Below, piece after piece: positions 1 through 9,469 of a stretch of 29,760 nt of DNA; within the stretch, counting starts at the first letter, position 1; every line of letters starts with the position of its first letter. This DNA is from Pelagibacteraceae bacterium TMED124 (lineage in GTDB: Bacteria; Pseudomonadota; Alphaproteobacteria; Pelagibacterales; Pelagibacteraceae). The stretch spans positions 1-29,760 of the forward strand of contig NHFZ02000023.1 in the NCBI GenBank assembly GCA_002171275.2, written 5' to 3'. The notes under the pieces are model-generated. The model made no database searches and was not told the origin of the DNA. It worked only from the letters and a program-made list of their open reading frames with translations. The position numbers and the translations under genes were made by a program.

Positions 1-56
1 GTTTCCTGTTTACACGCTTTCCAAGCGTGCGCCTTCAGCCACTCGGCCACCTCTCC
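1..56 (-). tRNA. tRNA-Ser(GGA), 3' part missing at window edge
   Basis: Read on the minus strand, the sequence begins with acceptor strand GGAGAGG. A D-arm (GCCGAGTGGCTGAAGGC) follows, then an anticodon stem CACGC/GCGTG closing a loop TTGGAAA, which gives anticodon GGA (serine, UCC/UCU codons). The bases after the anticodon stem begin the long variable arm typical of tRNA-Ser. The rest of that arm, the T-arm and the 3' acceptor strand lie outside the window. The 5' end is only 1 nt past the lepA stop codon, so it probably shares the lepA transcript or a processed form of it. Confidence 0.93.
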
Positions 57-57
57 A

Positions 58-1857
58 TTAATCAAGTGATGTTTTTAAAACATTTATAAATGCTGATTGA
101 GGTATTTCAACTTTACCGAATTGCCTCATTCTTTTTTTTCCTTTTTTTTGCTTATCTAATAATTTATTTTTTCTAGTTACATCACCCCCGTATAGTTTAG
201 CTGTTACATCTTTTCTGTAGCTATTTATCGTTTCTCTAGCAATGATTTTACCGCCAATGGAAGCTTGTAGAGGAATTTTAAATTGTTGTCTAGGGATAAG
301 ATCCTTTAACTTCTCGCAATAAACTTTTCCTCTGGTTGCAGATTTTGATCTATGACAAATAAAAGATAGAGCGTCAACAGGTTCTGAGTTTACTAAAATC
401 TGAACCTTAACTAAATCACTTTCTTGATAATCTTTAAATTCATAATCAAAACTGGCATATCCACTTGTAATCGATTTTAGTCTATCATAAAAATCAAAAA
501 CAACTTCTGCTAGAGGAAGTTGGTATATAACCATTGCTCTTTTACCAACATAAGTTAAATTTTTTTGAATACCTCTTCTATCTGTACAAAGTTTCATTAC
601 AGGTCCTAAATAGTCATCAGGTAACAAAATAGTTGCCTCAATAATAGGTTCGGAAATAGACTGTATTTTTACAACATCAGGCATCTCAGAAGGGTTATGA
701 ATTTCTAACTTTTCAGAATTTGTTTTTACAATTCTATATACAACCGACGGCGATGTTGTAATCAAATTTAAATTAAATTCTCTACTCAACCTCTCTTGAA
801 TGATTTCCAAATGGAGTAAGCCAAGAAAACCACACCTAAAACCCAAACCAAGCGCTGCTGATGATTCAGGTTCATAGGTAAAACTAGCATCGTTTAAACT
901 TAGTTTAGCAAGACTATCTTTTAAAACATCATAATCGTCTGCATCTACAGGATAAAGACCACAAAAAACAACGGGAATACTTGGTTTAAAACCTGGAAGT
1001 GGTTGACTAACTGGATCTGCTTCATCAGTAATTGTATCTCCTACTTTACAATCACTTACATGTTTAATACCCGCGGTAATAAATCCAATTTCTCCTGAAT
1101 TTAATTCATTAACATATTTAATTTTTGGAGTAAAAAAACCACAGCTTTCAACCTGATATATTGCCTTTGTACCCATCATTTTTAATTTCATACCTTTTTT
1201 TAAAGAACCTGATTTTATTCTTACCAAAATAATTACACCTAAATATGTGTCGTACCAACTGTCAATTAACATAGCCACTAAATTAGAAGAATTAAACTCT
1301 GATGGAGATGGAAGTCGTTCAACTATAGACTCTAATAAAGTATCAACTCCATCACCAGTTTTTGCTGAAACTTGGATAGCATTCGACGCATCTATACCTA
1401 TTACATCTTCAATCTGTTTTTTAATTCTATCGGGTTCAGAAGAAGGAAGATCAATTTTGTTCAACACAGGAATTATCTCATGGTTACTATCAATCGCTTT
1501 ATATACATTAGCAAGAGTTTGAGCTTCAACACCCTGAGATGCGTCAACAACTAAAAGAGAACCTTCACAAGAAGCCAATGACCTGCTAACTTCATAAGAA
1601 AAATCAACATGACCAGGGGTATCCATTAAATTGAAATTATAAATTTCATTATTTTTAGCTTTATAATTTAAATAGACTGTTTGGGCTTTTATTGTAATAC
1701 CTCTTTCTCTCTCAATATCCATTGAATCGAGAACTTGCTCTTTCATTTCTCTATCAGATAATCCTCCACATCTTTGGATAATTCTGTCTGCTAAAGTTGA
1801 TTTACCGTGATCAATGTGAGCAATTATTGAGAAATTTCTTATTTTTCTTAAGCGCAT
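58..1857 (-). CDS. lepA: Elongation factor 4 (LepA), back-translocating GTPase
   Basis: Full-length 599-residue LepA/EF4, a ribosome-associated translational GTPase reported to remodel stalled or mistranslocated ribosomes and to help initiation and 30S assembly. G1 (AHIDHGKST) is at residues 13-21, the G3 motif DTPGH at 79-83 and the G4 motif NKID at 133-136. EF-G-like domains II, III and V follow, with a LepA-specific basic C-terminal domain ([18 protein letters not shown]). The length matches the family. The ATG at 1855-1857 lies 1 nt from the pheT stop, so it is probably the last protein gene of the thrS-to-lepA run, translated from a shared message. No damage is seen. Confidence 0.98.
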   Translation of the reverse strand: MRLRKIRNFSIIAHIDHGKSTLADRIIQRCGGLSDREMKEQVLDSMDIERERGITIKAQTVYLNYKAKNNEIYNFNLMDTPGHVDFSYEVSRSLASCEGSLLVVDASQGVEAQTLANVYKAIDSNHEIIPVLNKIDLPSSEPDRIKKQIEDVIGIDASNAIQVSAKTGDGVDTLLESIVERLPSPSEFNSSNLVAMLIDSWYDTYLGVIILVRIKSGSLKKGMKLKMMGTKAIYQVESCGFFTPKIKYVNELNSGEIGFITAGIKHVSDCKVGDTITDEADPVSQPLPGFKPSIPVVFCGLYPVDADDYDVLKDSLAKLSLNDASFTYEPESSAALGLGFRCGFLGLLHLEIIQERLSREFNLNLITTSPSVVYRIVKTNSEKLEIHNPSEMPDVVKIQSISEPIIEATILLPDDYLGPVMKLCTDRRGIQKNLTYVGKRAMVIYQLPLAEVVFDFYDRLKSITSGYASFDYEFKDYQESDLVKVQILVNSEPVDALSFICHRSKSATRGKVYCEKLKDLIPRQQFKIPLQASIGGKIIARETINSYRKDVTAKLYGGDVTRKNKLLDKQKKGKKRMRQFGKVEIPQSAFINVLKTSLD

Positions 1858-1858
1858 A

Positions 1859-4255
1859 TTACCTCAATTTTGCATCATACTTTTTTTTTACATTTGAAAT
1901 TATTTCATCTGAAATTTCATTTATTTCATTATCTGTCAATGTTTTTTCATTAGACTGAATTGTAACCTCAAAACCAACAGCTTTTTTCTTTTCATTAATT
2001 TTTTCCCCTTCATAACTATCAAAAACCTTTACATCCTTAATTAACTTACGATTGGTATTTTTTATTAATTTTACGATTTCTAATGAAAAAATATTTTTAT
2101 CTAGTTCAAAAGAAAAATCCCTTTTAGAAAATTGATATTGGGATGCTATTAATGGATTTTTTGATTTTTCTTTTTTTTTATAAAATTTTAACAACTTAGT
2201 TAAATTTAATTCAAAAGCAACTAGTTGATCCTTTAAATCAAATGAATTGAGAATAACTGGACTTATTTCACCAAAAAAGCCAACTGTTTCATTGGAAATT
2301 ACAACAGAACCACTTTTTCCAGGATGATAGTAAGATTTAGACGATCTTATTATATCAAACTTATCAATGTTCATATCTAAACAATTTAATACGGAATACA
2401 TATCCGCTTTAATATCAAAAAAATCAAAATTTCTTTCTTTGTCAATCCAACTTTTTTCATTTACTTTACCAGACCTTACTACACAAATATAATCAAATTG
2501 TTCCTCTGGTTCTTCTCCTAAAAAAATAGGTCCTAACTCGAAAAAGGAAAAATTATTAACGTTTTTATTAATATTTTTTTTTATAGATGAAATAATATTA
2601 GGTAATAAATTTGATCGCATACAGGATAGTTCTGAGCTTATAGGATTGGTAATTTTTAAAAAATTTTCTGTTTCACTGAAAAGTTTTTGTGCTTTTTCAT
2701 CTGTAAAAGACCATGTAATAATCTCAAAAATATTTCTACTTACTAATAACTTTTTTATTTTATATCTTATTACTTGAATGTCAGATGTTTTTTTTTTAGT
2801 TGTGTTTGTATGAAAATCAAAAGGAATACTTGGAATTTTTTCTAATCCATATAATCGTGCAACTTCCTCCACAAGGTCTTCCTTAATTTTTAGATCACTT
2901 CTCCATGAAGGTGGGGTTACAATCAAGTTTTCATTTCCACTAAAATGACAACCAATCTTATTAAGTTTGTCATGAATAAATTGATTAGAAATTTCAATGC
3001 CCAGAACTTTTTCAAAAAAAGATTTTTTTATCTGTATTGTATTTTTCTCAATAATCTTGTGGCTATCTTTTACAATACTTCCAGGCTCACCACCGCAGCT
3101 TTTTAATATCATGTCAGAAGCATACTCAATTCCTTCATCAACAGAATCTGGATCTATACCTCTCTCAAATCTGTATCTAGCATCACTTTGGATGTTTAAT
3201 CTTCGACCACTTTTTATTATACTTGCTGGTAAAAAATATGCTGACTCGATAAGAACATTTTTTGTTTTATCATCACAAGCGGTTTTTTTACCTCCTAGAA
3301 TTCCTGCTAAACTAATTACACCACTATCATCACTAATGACAATCATACCATCATCAAGTAAATAGTTTTGATCATCTAATCCTACAAAACTCTCACCTTT
3401 TTTTGAATGCCTAATAATCAAATTTCCTTCAATTTTATCATAATCAAAAACATGTAGAGGGCGACAAAAATCTATTGTAATAAAGTTTGTAATATCAACC
3501 AAAGACGAAATAATCTTTAATCCTGTTTTATTAAATCTTTTTTTCAGGTAGGACGACGAATCTTTATTCTCTACATTTTTTATTAATCTAATTGTAAAAT
3601 TTGGACAATCTCCATCTTTTAATTTATTTAGTAACTTAATCTGGGTTTTAAATTTACTCTCAATTTTAGTAATCTTTTTTTTCTTCAATTTTCCAAAATC
3701 GGCTGCTGAAAGATCTCTTGCTATTCCATAAACTCCAGCACAATCTACTCTGTTAGGCGTGATTGCAATCTCAATCGTGATATCTTCATCATTAATATAT
3801 TGAGAATATTCATCTCCAATTTTATGATTTTCATCTAGTTCGATTATTCCCTGGGAAAAATCTGATAATCCTAACTCCTCTTCAGAACAAAGCATTCCGT
3901 TAGATTCTTCTCCCCTTATTTTGCTTTTTCCAATTTTAAATTCATTTTTTTTTCCTGAGAAAATGATCGTACCGACGGGAGCTAATACGGTAGTTAAATT
4001 TTCTCTTGCATTTTTTGCTCCGCAAACAATTTGAAAGTTTTCGTTACCATCAAAGACATCACATAAACTTAGTTTGTCGGCGTTTGGGTGTGGTTTTTTT
4101 TTTAAAATTTTAGCTATTTTAAAATTTTTTAGGTCTTGTGAGGGGTCTGAAACTTTTTCCACTTCTAGCCCAATATCAGTTAGTTTGTTACAAAGATCTG
4201 CAACAGAGGAATCAAATTCAAGATAATCTTTCAACCAACCAACAGTAAATTTCAT
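1859..4255 (-). CDS. pheT: Phenylalanyl-tRNA synthetase beta subunit
   Basis: 798-residue PheRS beta chain, which pairs with PheS as an alpha2-beta2 enzyme charging tRNA-Phe. The N-terminus [14 protein letters not shown] is typical. A tRNA-binding OB fold covers about residues 40-150 ([19 protein letters not shown]). The B3/B4 editing region keeps the equivalents of the E. coli editing residues: the His in RPLHVFD and the Glu in VLIESAYF. The B5 DNA-binding-like fold, catalytic-like core and C-terminal ferredoxin-fold anticodon-binding domain follow. Lysine- and asparagine-rich insertions reflect the AT-rich genome. It is 1 nt downstream of pheS and 1 nt upstream of lepA, so translational coupling is likely. 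Confidence 0.98.
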   Translation of the reverse strand: MKFTVGWLKDYLEFDSSVADLCNKLTDIGLEVEKVSDPSQDLKNFKIAKILKKKPHPNADKLSLCDVFDGNENFQIVCGAKNARENLTTVLAPVGTIIFSGKKNEFKIGKSKIRGEESNGMLCSEEELGLSDFSQGIIELDENHKIGDEYSQYINDEDITIEIAITPNRVDCAGVYGIARDLSAADFGKLKKKKITKIESKFKTQIKLLNKLKDGDCPNFTIRLIKNVENKDSSSYLKKRFNKTGLKIISSLVDITNFITIDFCRPLHVFDYDKIEGNLIIRHSKKGESFVGLDDQNYLLDDGMIVISDDSGVISLAGILGGKKTACDDKTKNVLIESAYFLPASIIKSGRRLNIQSDARYRFERGIDPDSVDEGIEYASDMILKSCGGEPGSIVKDSHKIIEKNTIQIKKSFFEKVLGIEISNQFIHDKLNKIGCHFSGNENLIVTPPSWRSDLKIKEDLVEEVARLYGLEKIPSIPFDFHTNTTKKKTSDIQVIRYKIKKLLVSRNIFEIITWSFTDEKAQKLFSETENFLKITNPISSELSCMRSNLLPNIISSIKKNINKNVNNFSFFELGPIFLGEEPEEQFDYICVVRSGKVNEKSWIDKERNFDFFDIKADMYSVLNCLDMNIDKFDIIRSSKSYYHPGKSGSVVISNETVGFFGEISPVILNSFDLKDQLVAFELNLTKLLKFYKKKEKSKNPLIASQYQFSKRDFSFELDKNIFSLEIVKLIKNTNRKLIKDVKVFDSYEGEKINEKKKAVGFEVTIQSNEKTLTDNEINEISDEIISNVKKKYDAKLR

Positions 4256-4256
4256 T

Positions 4257-5324
4257 TTATCGCCAACTTAAATCCGTGGTTTCCAAAAAAGAGAAGCCAT
4301 AGTGACTTAACCAATTAATATTTGAATCATAAAAGTCACGAAGATCAGGCATACCATATTTTAACATCGATAATCTTTCAATTCCCATTCCAAAAGCAAA
4401 CCCTCTTAGTTTGTCATCATCGACACCAGACATCTTTAAAACATTAGGGTGAACCATACCACACCCTAAAATTTCCATCCATTTGTCTCCTTCACCAAGA
4501 GTAATTTTTCCTGATGTTATAGAACAATTAATATCTACCTCTGCCGATGGTTCAGTAAAAGGAAAGTAAGATGGTCTGAACCTTAATTTTAATTTTTCAT
4601 TATCAAAGAATGTTTTACAAAATTTCTCTAAAAACCATTTCAAATTTGCAAAAGTAACTAAGTGATCAACAACCAAGCCTTCTACTTGATGAAACATAGG
4701 TGTATGAGTAATATCTGAATCACATCTGTATGTTCTTCCGGGTGCAAAAATTCTGAGAGGAAACTTTTTTTTTTTTAAATTTCTAACTTGAACGGGTGAC
4801 GTATGTGTTCTTAATACGAGCTTTTCCTGATTATTTTTTATATAAAAAGTATCATGCATTTCCCTGGCAGGATGATTTTCTGGGATATTTAAAGCAGTGA
4901 AATTATAAAAGTCATTTTCTATATCTGGTCCTTCTTCATAATTTAAACCCATATTACCCAATATGGAAACAATCTCGTTTACTGTATGAGTTATTGGATG
5001 AAGTTTAGAGTCAAAATTTTCAACTTCACGCGTTGGAAGAGATATGTCAATTTGTTCCTTTTTTAATTTTTCTTTGATTTGAGTTTGTTCAATTAAATTT
5101 TTCTTTTTTTCCAAATTGTGAAAAAAATTTTGTTTAAGTAAATTAACTTTTTTTCCCATATCTTTTTTATCTGTTTCAGAAAGATTGGAAATATTTTTAA
5201 GTATACTTGTGACCTCACCATTTTTTCCAAAGTATTTAATTCTTATGCTTTCTAATAAATCAAGAGATTCACAACTTTCTAATTCAGCTAAAGCTGAGTC
5301 AATGAGCTGGTCATAGTTTTTCAT
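4257..5324 (-). CDS. pheS: Phenylalanyl-tRNA synthetase alpha subunit
   Basis: 355-residue catalytic alpha chain of PheRS, a class II synthetase. The N-terminal coiled coil (about residues 1-90) binds the tRNA. The catalytic core carries THTSPVQVR, FHQVEGLVVD, FPFTEPSAEVDI, GCGMVHPNVL and the motif 3-like FGMGIERLSML. The length is close to the family's roughly 330-360 residues. A run of 12 T on the plus strand (4765-4776) encodes consecutive lysines (NLKKKKFPLR) and stays in frame. It follows rplT by 13 nt. No Phe-rich leader peptide or attenuator is visible in front of it, so regulation probably comes with the upstream ribosomal protein genes. Confidence 0.98.
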   Translation of the reverse strand: MKNYDQLIDSALAELESCESLDLLESIRIKYFGKNGEVTSILKNISNLSETDKKDMGKKVNLLKQNFFHNLEKKKNLIEQTQIKEKLKKEQIDISLPTREVENFDSKLHPITHTVNEIVSILGNMGLNYEEGPDIENDFYNFTALNIPENHPAREMHDTFYIKNNQEKLVLRTHTSPVQVRNLKKKKFPLRIFAPGRTYRCDSDITHTPMFHQVEGLVVDHLVTFANLKWFLEKFCKTFFDNEKLKLRFRPSYFPFTEPSAEVDINCSITSGKITLGEGDKWMEILGCGMVHPNVLKMSGVDDDKLRGFAFGMGIERLSMLKYGMPDLRDFYDSNINWLSHYGFSFLETTDLSWR

Positions 5325-5337
5325 TAAATATAAATTA

Positions 5338-5688
5338 TCAGCCTGCTTTAACTTTAGCTACAATTTCTTTAAATGAGTCAGGTTCTTGAGCTGCTAAATC
5401 AGCAAGAACTTTCCTATTGAAATGAAGATTAACTTTTTTCAAACCATTGATAAATGAGGAGTACTTAATTCCATGCAATCGACAACCCGCATTAATTCTT
5501 TGAATCCAAAGACTTCTAAATTGTCTTTTTTTTACTTTTCTATCTCTGTAAGAGTACTGGCCAGCTTTTTCAACTGCCTGATTAGCAACCTTGAAAGTAT
5601 TTTTTCTTCTACCATAATAACCCTTAGCCCTTTTGATTATTTTTTTGTGTCTTCTTCTGGTAACAAACCCTGCTTTAACTCTTGACAT
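5338..5688 (-). CDS. rplT: 50S ribosomal protein L20
   Basis: 116-residue L20, an early 23S rRNA-binding assembly protein. It has the typical basic N-terminal extension ([30 protein letters not shown]) and the conserved globular part ([24 protein letters not shown]). It lies 10 nt behind rpmI and ahead of pheS, the standard infC-rpmI-rplT-pheST order. In other bacteria L20 represses this operon by binding the rpmI leader. I could not identify a matching pseudoknot here by eye, so that regulation is not claimed. Confidence 0.98.
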   Translation of the reverse strand: MSRVKAGFVTRRRHKKIIKRAKGYYGRRKNTFKVANQAVEKAGQYSYRDRKVKKRQFRSLWIQRINAGCRLHGIKYSSFINGLKKVNLHFNRKVLADLAAQEPDSFKEIVAKVKAG

Positions 5689-5698
5689 AATTACCTCA

Positions 5699-5899
5699 TC
5701 AAATTTTAGAATTCATGTATTTTTTAACTATTTTGGTATCTTGCTTTGACATAATGACAGGACCTTTTGCCGATCTTTTCATTTTTTTCGTCCTTTTAGT
5801 TAGGTTATGTCTTTTTCCACTTGAAAACATTGCAACCTTTCCTGAGCCAGTTGTTTTAAATCTTTTCTTCGTTCCACTTTTTGTCTTAATTTTTGGCAT
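5699..5899 (-). CDS. rpmI: 50S ribosomal protein L35
   Basis: 66-residue L35 with the family signature at its start ([15 protein letters not shown]) and a central [14 protein letters not shown] segment. Length and composition are normal. It lies between infC (85 nt upstream) and rplT (10 nt downstream). The 85-nt upstream gap is one of the longer gaps in the cluster and holds a possible promoter. Confidence 0.98.
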   Translation of the reverse strand: MPKIKTKSGTKKRFKTTGSGKVAMFSSGKRHNLTKRTKKMKRSAKGPVIMSKQDTKIVKKYMNSKI

Positions 5900-5936
5900 A
5901 ATTTATCTAAATTTTTGGCAATATAAATTTTTTATA

Positions 5937-5964
5937 TTTATATATTTTTTTTTTTTCAATGCAA
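5937..5964 (-). promoter_or_regulatory. Possible sigma-70-type promoter for rpmI-rplT-pheST-lepA
   Basis: On the minus strand, TTGCAT (5959-5964) and TATAAA (5937-5942) are 16 nt apart, in the gap between infC and rpmI and 38-65 nt before the rpmI ATG. The -35 matches the consensus at 4 of 6 positions and the -10 at 5 of 6. In sequence this AT-rich, such matches arise easily by chance, so this is a candidate only. Confidence 0.35.
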
Positions 5965-5984
5965 GGATGATTTAATTAATAAAT

Positions 5985-6512
5985 CTATCTTGGAGCGACA
6001 ACCATAATCATATGTTTGCCTTCAAGAGTTGGAACTTGTTCTATTTTTGCTAATTGTTCAATAGCACTTTGTAACTTTTTTAGTATTTCCATTCCTCTTT
6101 GCTGATATGCCATTTCCCTTCCCTTAAATCTAAGTGTAATCTTAACCTTATCTCCATCACCAAGAAATCTTTGAATAGACTTAAGTTTTACACCATAATC
6201 ATGATCTTCAATACCTGGTCTTAACTTGACCTCTTTTACCTCAAATGTTTTTTGTTTTTTTCGAGCTTCAGCTTGCTTTTTTTGAACTCTGTATTTGTAT
6301 TTACCATAATCAATTATTTTACACACTGGGGGGTTAGCTTTGGGTGAAACCTCAACAAGATCCAAACCTCGGTCTGAGGCTATTTTTAAAGCTTCTTCAA
6401 TTTGAAGAACACCTAACATTTCACCGTTATCTGTAATCACCCTGACTGATTTAGCTGATATAGATTTATTGACCGCTGGGCCACGATTTGAACTGAAGGA
6501 ACTCTTGTTCAT
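5985..6512 (-). CDS. infC: Translation initiation factor IF-3
   Basis: 175-residue IF-3, which binds the 30S subunit and checks start-codon and initiator-tRNA pairing. The N-domain ends with PPVCKIIDYGKYKYRVQKK. The C-domain has VKLRPGIEDHDYGVKLKSIQRFL and KGREMAYQQRGMEIL and ends KHMIMVVAPR. The ATG at 6510-6512 gives a normal length. The codon just before it is ATT, preceded by an in-frame TAG, so an IF-3-type AUU start one codon earlier is possible in principle. The ATG itself has no well-placed Shine-Dalgarno sequence but overlaps the stop of a six-codon reading frame (6509-6529). Confidence 0.97.
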   Translation of the reverse strand: MNKSSFSSNRGPAVNKSISAKSVRVITDNGEMLGVLQIEEALKIASDRGLDLVEVSPKANPPVCKIIDYGKYKYRVQKKQAEARKKQKTFEVKEVKLRPGIEDHDYGVKLKSIQRFLGDGDKVKITLRFKGREMAYQQRGMEILKKLQSAIEQLAKIEQVPTLEGKHMIMVVAPR

Positions 6513-6529
6513 AATCTATTTATTTGCAT
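6509..6529 (-). other. Candidate six-codon leader reading frame (MQINRL) overlapping the infC start
   Basis: Minus-strand ATG at 6527-6529 opens a frame encoding Met-Gln-Ile-Asn-Arg-Leu. It ends with TGA at 6509-6511, overlapping the infC ATG as ATGA. A purine-rich AAAGAAAGG lies about 14 nt upstream of this ATG, longer than ideal. infC has no better-placed site of its own. It could couple infC translation to a short upstream frame, but a frame this short can arise by chance. Confidence 0.3.
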
Positions 6530-6585
6530 ATTTTTCTTATTTACCTTTCTTTAAAGTATCAATAATACAACAGATTAGTCATAAA

Positions 6586-8502
6586 TTATTCTTTTCTGCA
6601 AGAATTTTTTATTTTTTTTAGGAACTCGTTTAATTGCATTGATACCAATTTATTCTCCGGGTATGACCTTAATGAAATTGTTTTATCCGAAATTTCTTTT
6701 TCACCAATTACAACAATGTAAGGAACTTTTTCAAGAGATAGGTCTCTAATTTTATAATTTAACTTTTCATTTCTGAAGTCAAATTTAAATTTTATTCTGT
6801 CTTTACTAAGATAATTTCCAATAGTCTTTGAATATTCAATACAATTATCATTAATAGTAGCTATAGCAACCTGAACTGGCGCAAGCCAGTGAGGTAATCT
6901 ACCAGCATAATTTTCAATCAAAATTCCTATGAACCTCTCTAAAGATCCGAAAAAGGCTCTATGTAGCATCACAGGGTGTTTTTTAGATCCATCCTTATCT
7001 ATGAAATTTGCATTTAGCCTTGGAGGTAAATTTAAATCTACCTGCAATGTTCCACATTGCCATTCTCTCCCAATAGCGTCAACTAATACAAATTCAATTT
7101 TGGGTCCATAAAACGCTCCATCCCCTTTATTAATATCAAATTCTAAGTTTAATCTTTTTAAAGAGTTAAGCAGTGATTTTTCAAGAAAATCCCAAATATC
7201 ATCGTCACCTATCCTTTTTTTTGGTCTATCAGAAAATTTAATCTTTACATTCTTAAATCCAAAATCTTTGTATATATCCAAAGTTAAATTAATAACCTTT
7301 TCACATTCTTCTTCCATTTGTTCCTCTAAACAATAAATATGGGCATCATCTTGTGTAAATTCCCTTACTCGCATAAGTCCATGAAGCGCACCAGAAGGTT
7401 CAAATCTAAAAACTTTCCCAAATTCAGCGATTCTAAGAGGAAGATCTCTATAACTTCTTAAAGAATGATTGTATATTTGTATTCCACCAGGACAGTTCAT
7501 TGGTTTTAATGCAAAAATTTTTTCGTCGTTAGTTTTTGCAAGATACATATTATCTTGAAATTTTTCCCAATGACCAGACTTTTCCCACAGAGATCTATCT
7601 AAAACTGTCGGAGTACTAATCTCAGTATAACCGGCTTTTGCTTGCTTATTTCTCATATAATCTACTAATTCATTAAAAATCAACCACCCTTTAGGATGCC
7701 AAAAAACTGATCCAGGTGCGTCTTCCTGAAAATGAAAAAGGTCCATTTCTTTTCCTAACTTTCTGTGATCTCTTTTTTCTGCCTCCTCTAACATTGACAA
7801 ATATGAATCTAATTCTTTTTTATTTCTCCACGCTGTACCATAAATTCTTTGAAGCATTTCATTTTTTGAATTACCTCGCCAATACGCCCCAGAAACTTTT
7901 GTTAGTTTAAATTCACCTATTAATTTTAAACTTGGAAGATGCGGCCCCCTACACAAATCAAAAAAATTGGTCTCTCCTTGTTGGTAAATTTGAAAATCAT
8001 TTTCTTGTAATGAATCATTAATTATTTGTATTTTGTATGGTTCTTCAAGCTTTTCAAATAATTTTATTGCTTCATTTTTATCTTTTATTTTTTTATTAAT
8101 TAAATGACCCTCTTTTACAATTTTTTTCATTTCCTCTTCAATAGTTGATAAGTCGTCAGAAGAAATTGAATCATTTAGTAAAACATCATAATAAAAACCA
8201 TTCTCTATTGTTGGTCCTATAGCTAACTTAGCTTGAGGATAGATATTTTTAATGGCTTTAGCAAGAACTTGTGCAGCGACTGTATGACGCATTATTTCAA
8301 GACCCGATTCATCTTTTAATGTAATTATATTTATTAAAGCATCTTCGTTAATTGGGTCAGATAGGTCTTTTTGATCACCATTAACAAATATTGCAATTGC
8401 CATTTTGGAAAGAGATACAGAAATATCTGATGCAATGTCAAGACCTGTTATACCGGGCTTATATTTTTTTTGATTTCCATCTGGGAAGGTAATTTTTAAC
8501 AT
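6586..8502 (-). CDS. thrS: Threonyl-tRNA synthetase
   Basis: 638-residue ThrRS, class II, charging tRNA-Thr. The TGS domain is at about residues 1-62. The N2 editing domain covers about 63-225, the catalytic core about 240-535, and the anticodon-binding domain the rest (APVQVAIATI..., RNEKLNYKIRDLSLEKVPY). The three zinc ligands are present: Cys in KPMNCPGG, His in TQDDAHIYC, His in VMLHRAFFGS. Two departures from the usual sequence stand out. The editing motif HxxxH reads H73-TVAAQ, with the second His replaced and one extra residue. The usual MNCPGH reads MNCPGG. The editing-site Cys (DLCRGPH) is kept. It is the first gene of the translation cluster; infC starts 73 nt after its stop. Confidence 0.97.
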   Translation of the reverse strand: MLKITFPDGNQKKYKPGITGLDIASDISVSLSKMAIAIFVNGDQKDLSDPINEDALINIITLKDESGLEIMRHTVAAQVLAKAIKNIYPQAKLAIGPTIENGFYYDVLLNDSISSDDLSTIEEEMKKIVKEGHLINKKIKDKNEAIKLFEKLEEPYKIQIINDSLQENDFQIYQQGETNFFDLCRGPHLPSLKLIGEFKLTKVSGAYWRGNSKNEMLQRIYGTAWRNKKELDSYLSMLEEAEKRDHRKLGKEMDLFHFQEDAPGSVFWHPKGWLIFNELVDYMRNKQAKAGYTEISTPTVLDRSLWEKSGHWEKFQDNMYLAKTNDEKIFALKPMNCPGGIQIYNHSLRSYRDLPLRIAEFGKVFRFEPSGALHGLMRVREFTQDDAHIYCLEEQMEEECEKVINLTLDIYKDFGFKNVKIKFSDRPKKRIGDDDIWDFLEKSLLNSLKRLNLEFDINKGDGAFYGPKIEFVLVDAIGREWQCGTLQVDLNLPPRLNANFIDKDGSKKHPVMLHRAFFGSLERFIGILIENYAGRLPHWLAPVQVAIATINDNCIEYSKTIGNYLSKDRIKFKFDFRNEKLNYKIRDLSLEKVPYIVVIGEKEISDKTISLRSYPENKLVSMQLNEFLKKIKNSCRKE

Positions 8503-8509
8503 TATTTTA

Positions 8510-8536
8510 ATTAGAGTAAATGTATTGTTATGTCAA
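8510..8536 (-). promoter_or_regulatory. Possible promoter placing the thrS transcript start at or near its ATG
   Basis: In the 40-nt gap upstream of thrS, the minus strand reads TTGACA (8531-8536, perfect -35) and TCTAAT (8510-8515, 5 of 6 match to TATAAT), 15 nt apart. Transcription from this -10 would start within a nucleotide or two of the thrS ATG (8500-8502). No Shine-Dalgarno sequence is seen before that ATG. The 15-nt spacer is shorter than the preferred 17, which lowers confidence. Confidence 0.35.
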
Positions 8537-8542
8537 TATTGA

Positions 8543-9469
8543 TCATCGTGAAATAGCTTTCATAGTTTTGTCTAGTACAATTTTTTTAAAAAAATTATTG
8601 GAATTATCAAAAGTTAAAATCTCTGTTAACTTACCAACTGGGCTACATAAATTTGGATTAGAGTTTTTGGTAAAAAGAACAATTGTTTTTTTGTTAGCTC
8701 TAGAAATTATATGGGTCGGACCAGTATCGTTTCCAATTGAAAATATGGAATTTGTAGCTAAAGATGCAATATCAAAAAAACTAGTTTTTAAACAAAGATT
8801 TTGTACCTTAGGATACTTTTCTTCAATTTTTTTGCAGACTTGAAAGTCGTCTTGTGCACCAATTAGTATTGGTTTTATATTTTTATTAATAAGTAGAGAT
8901 ACTATTTCAAAAAAAAGTTCCAGGGGAATTCTTTTATTCAACCTTTTTTCTGAGCCTCCAGGAACTACAAGCGCATATTGACCAAAAAAATTGAATCTAT
9001 TAGATTTTTTATAAAACCATGACAGGTTTGGTTTTCTAATAAATTTTACCTTAGAAAAGCCTAACTGATCTTTTTGTCTTTCAATTGTATGCATATTATC
9101 TCGATTTGCATTCAAATGTTTTGTCTTTGAATACTTTCCAATACCATTGGTATCACAGTCAAGATTCTTAAAAATTTTTAAATAATAAGATGATCTGTTG
9201 GAAGTTTGTAAATCAAATACATTAGAGAAAAATTCCGGATCAATTTTTTTTTTTATTTGATAAATATCGTAAAGATAAAACTTTGACCTTTTTATTGTAA
9301 ATATTTCTTTAAACCATTGAGATTTTTTTAAAAGTTTATCAAAGGGTTCTTCTGTTAATAGTGAAATATTTTTACCAAATTTCTTGTAAATTGAGTACAT
9401 TGCATCAAGTGACAAAATTACGTCACCTAATCCACCAAATTTAACTACCAAAATTTTCTTTTGCTTCAA
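8543..9469 (-). CDS. GT9-family glycosyltransferase (ADP-heptose:LPS heptosyltransferase-like)
   Basis: 308 residues with the two-Rossmann-fold (GT-B) layout of GT9 enzymes, which transfer heptose or related sugars to the LPS inner core at the cytoplasmic face. The N-terminus has KILVVKFGGLGDVILSL, the GT9 glycine loop. The C-terminal half has YALVVPGGSEKRLNKRIP and the donor-site signature IGNDTGPTHIISRA. No signal peptide or membrane segment is seen. The donor sugar and acceptor cannot be told from sequence. The start is a TTG (9467-9469) with GAGGA 5 nt upstream, inside the 3' end of the preceding GT4 gene (29-nt overlap), implying co-translation. It probably acts with that GT4 enzyme on a surface glycolipid. 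Confidence 0.85.
   Translation of the reverse strand: MKQKKILVVKFGGLGDVILSLDAMYSIYKKFGKNISLLTEEPFDKLLKKSQWFKEIFTIKRSKFYLYDIYQIKKKIDPEFFSNVFDLQTSNRSSYYLKIFKNLDCDTNGIGKYSKTKHLNANRDNMHTIERQKDQLGFSKVKFIRKPNLSWFYKKSNRFNFFGQYALVVPGGSEKRLNKRIPLELFFEIVSLLINKNIKPILIGAQDDFQVCKKIEEKYPKVQNLCLKTSFFDIASLATNSIFSIGNDTGPTHIISRANKKTIVLFTKNSNPNLCSPVGKLTEILTFDNSNNFFKKIVLDKTMKAISR

Noticed and set aside
2997..3365. Plus-strand open frame of 122 codons opposite pheT
   Set aside because: The minus-strand pheT frame is conserved throughout; the opposite frame is a compositional by-product.
5945..5956. Run of 12 T before rpmI as a rho-independent terminator for infC
   Set aside because: On the transcribed minus strand it is a run of A, and no GC-rich stem precedes it.
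6513..6585. Possible attenuator or riboswitch between thrS and infC
   Set aside because: No stable hairpin with a U-tract and no conserved aptamer sequence could be recognised by eye.
8520..8843. Plus-strand open frame of 107 codons opposite the GT9 gene
   Set aside because: It is antisense to a well-supported glycosyltransferase, resembles no family and has no ribosome binding site.
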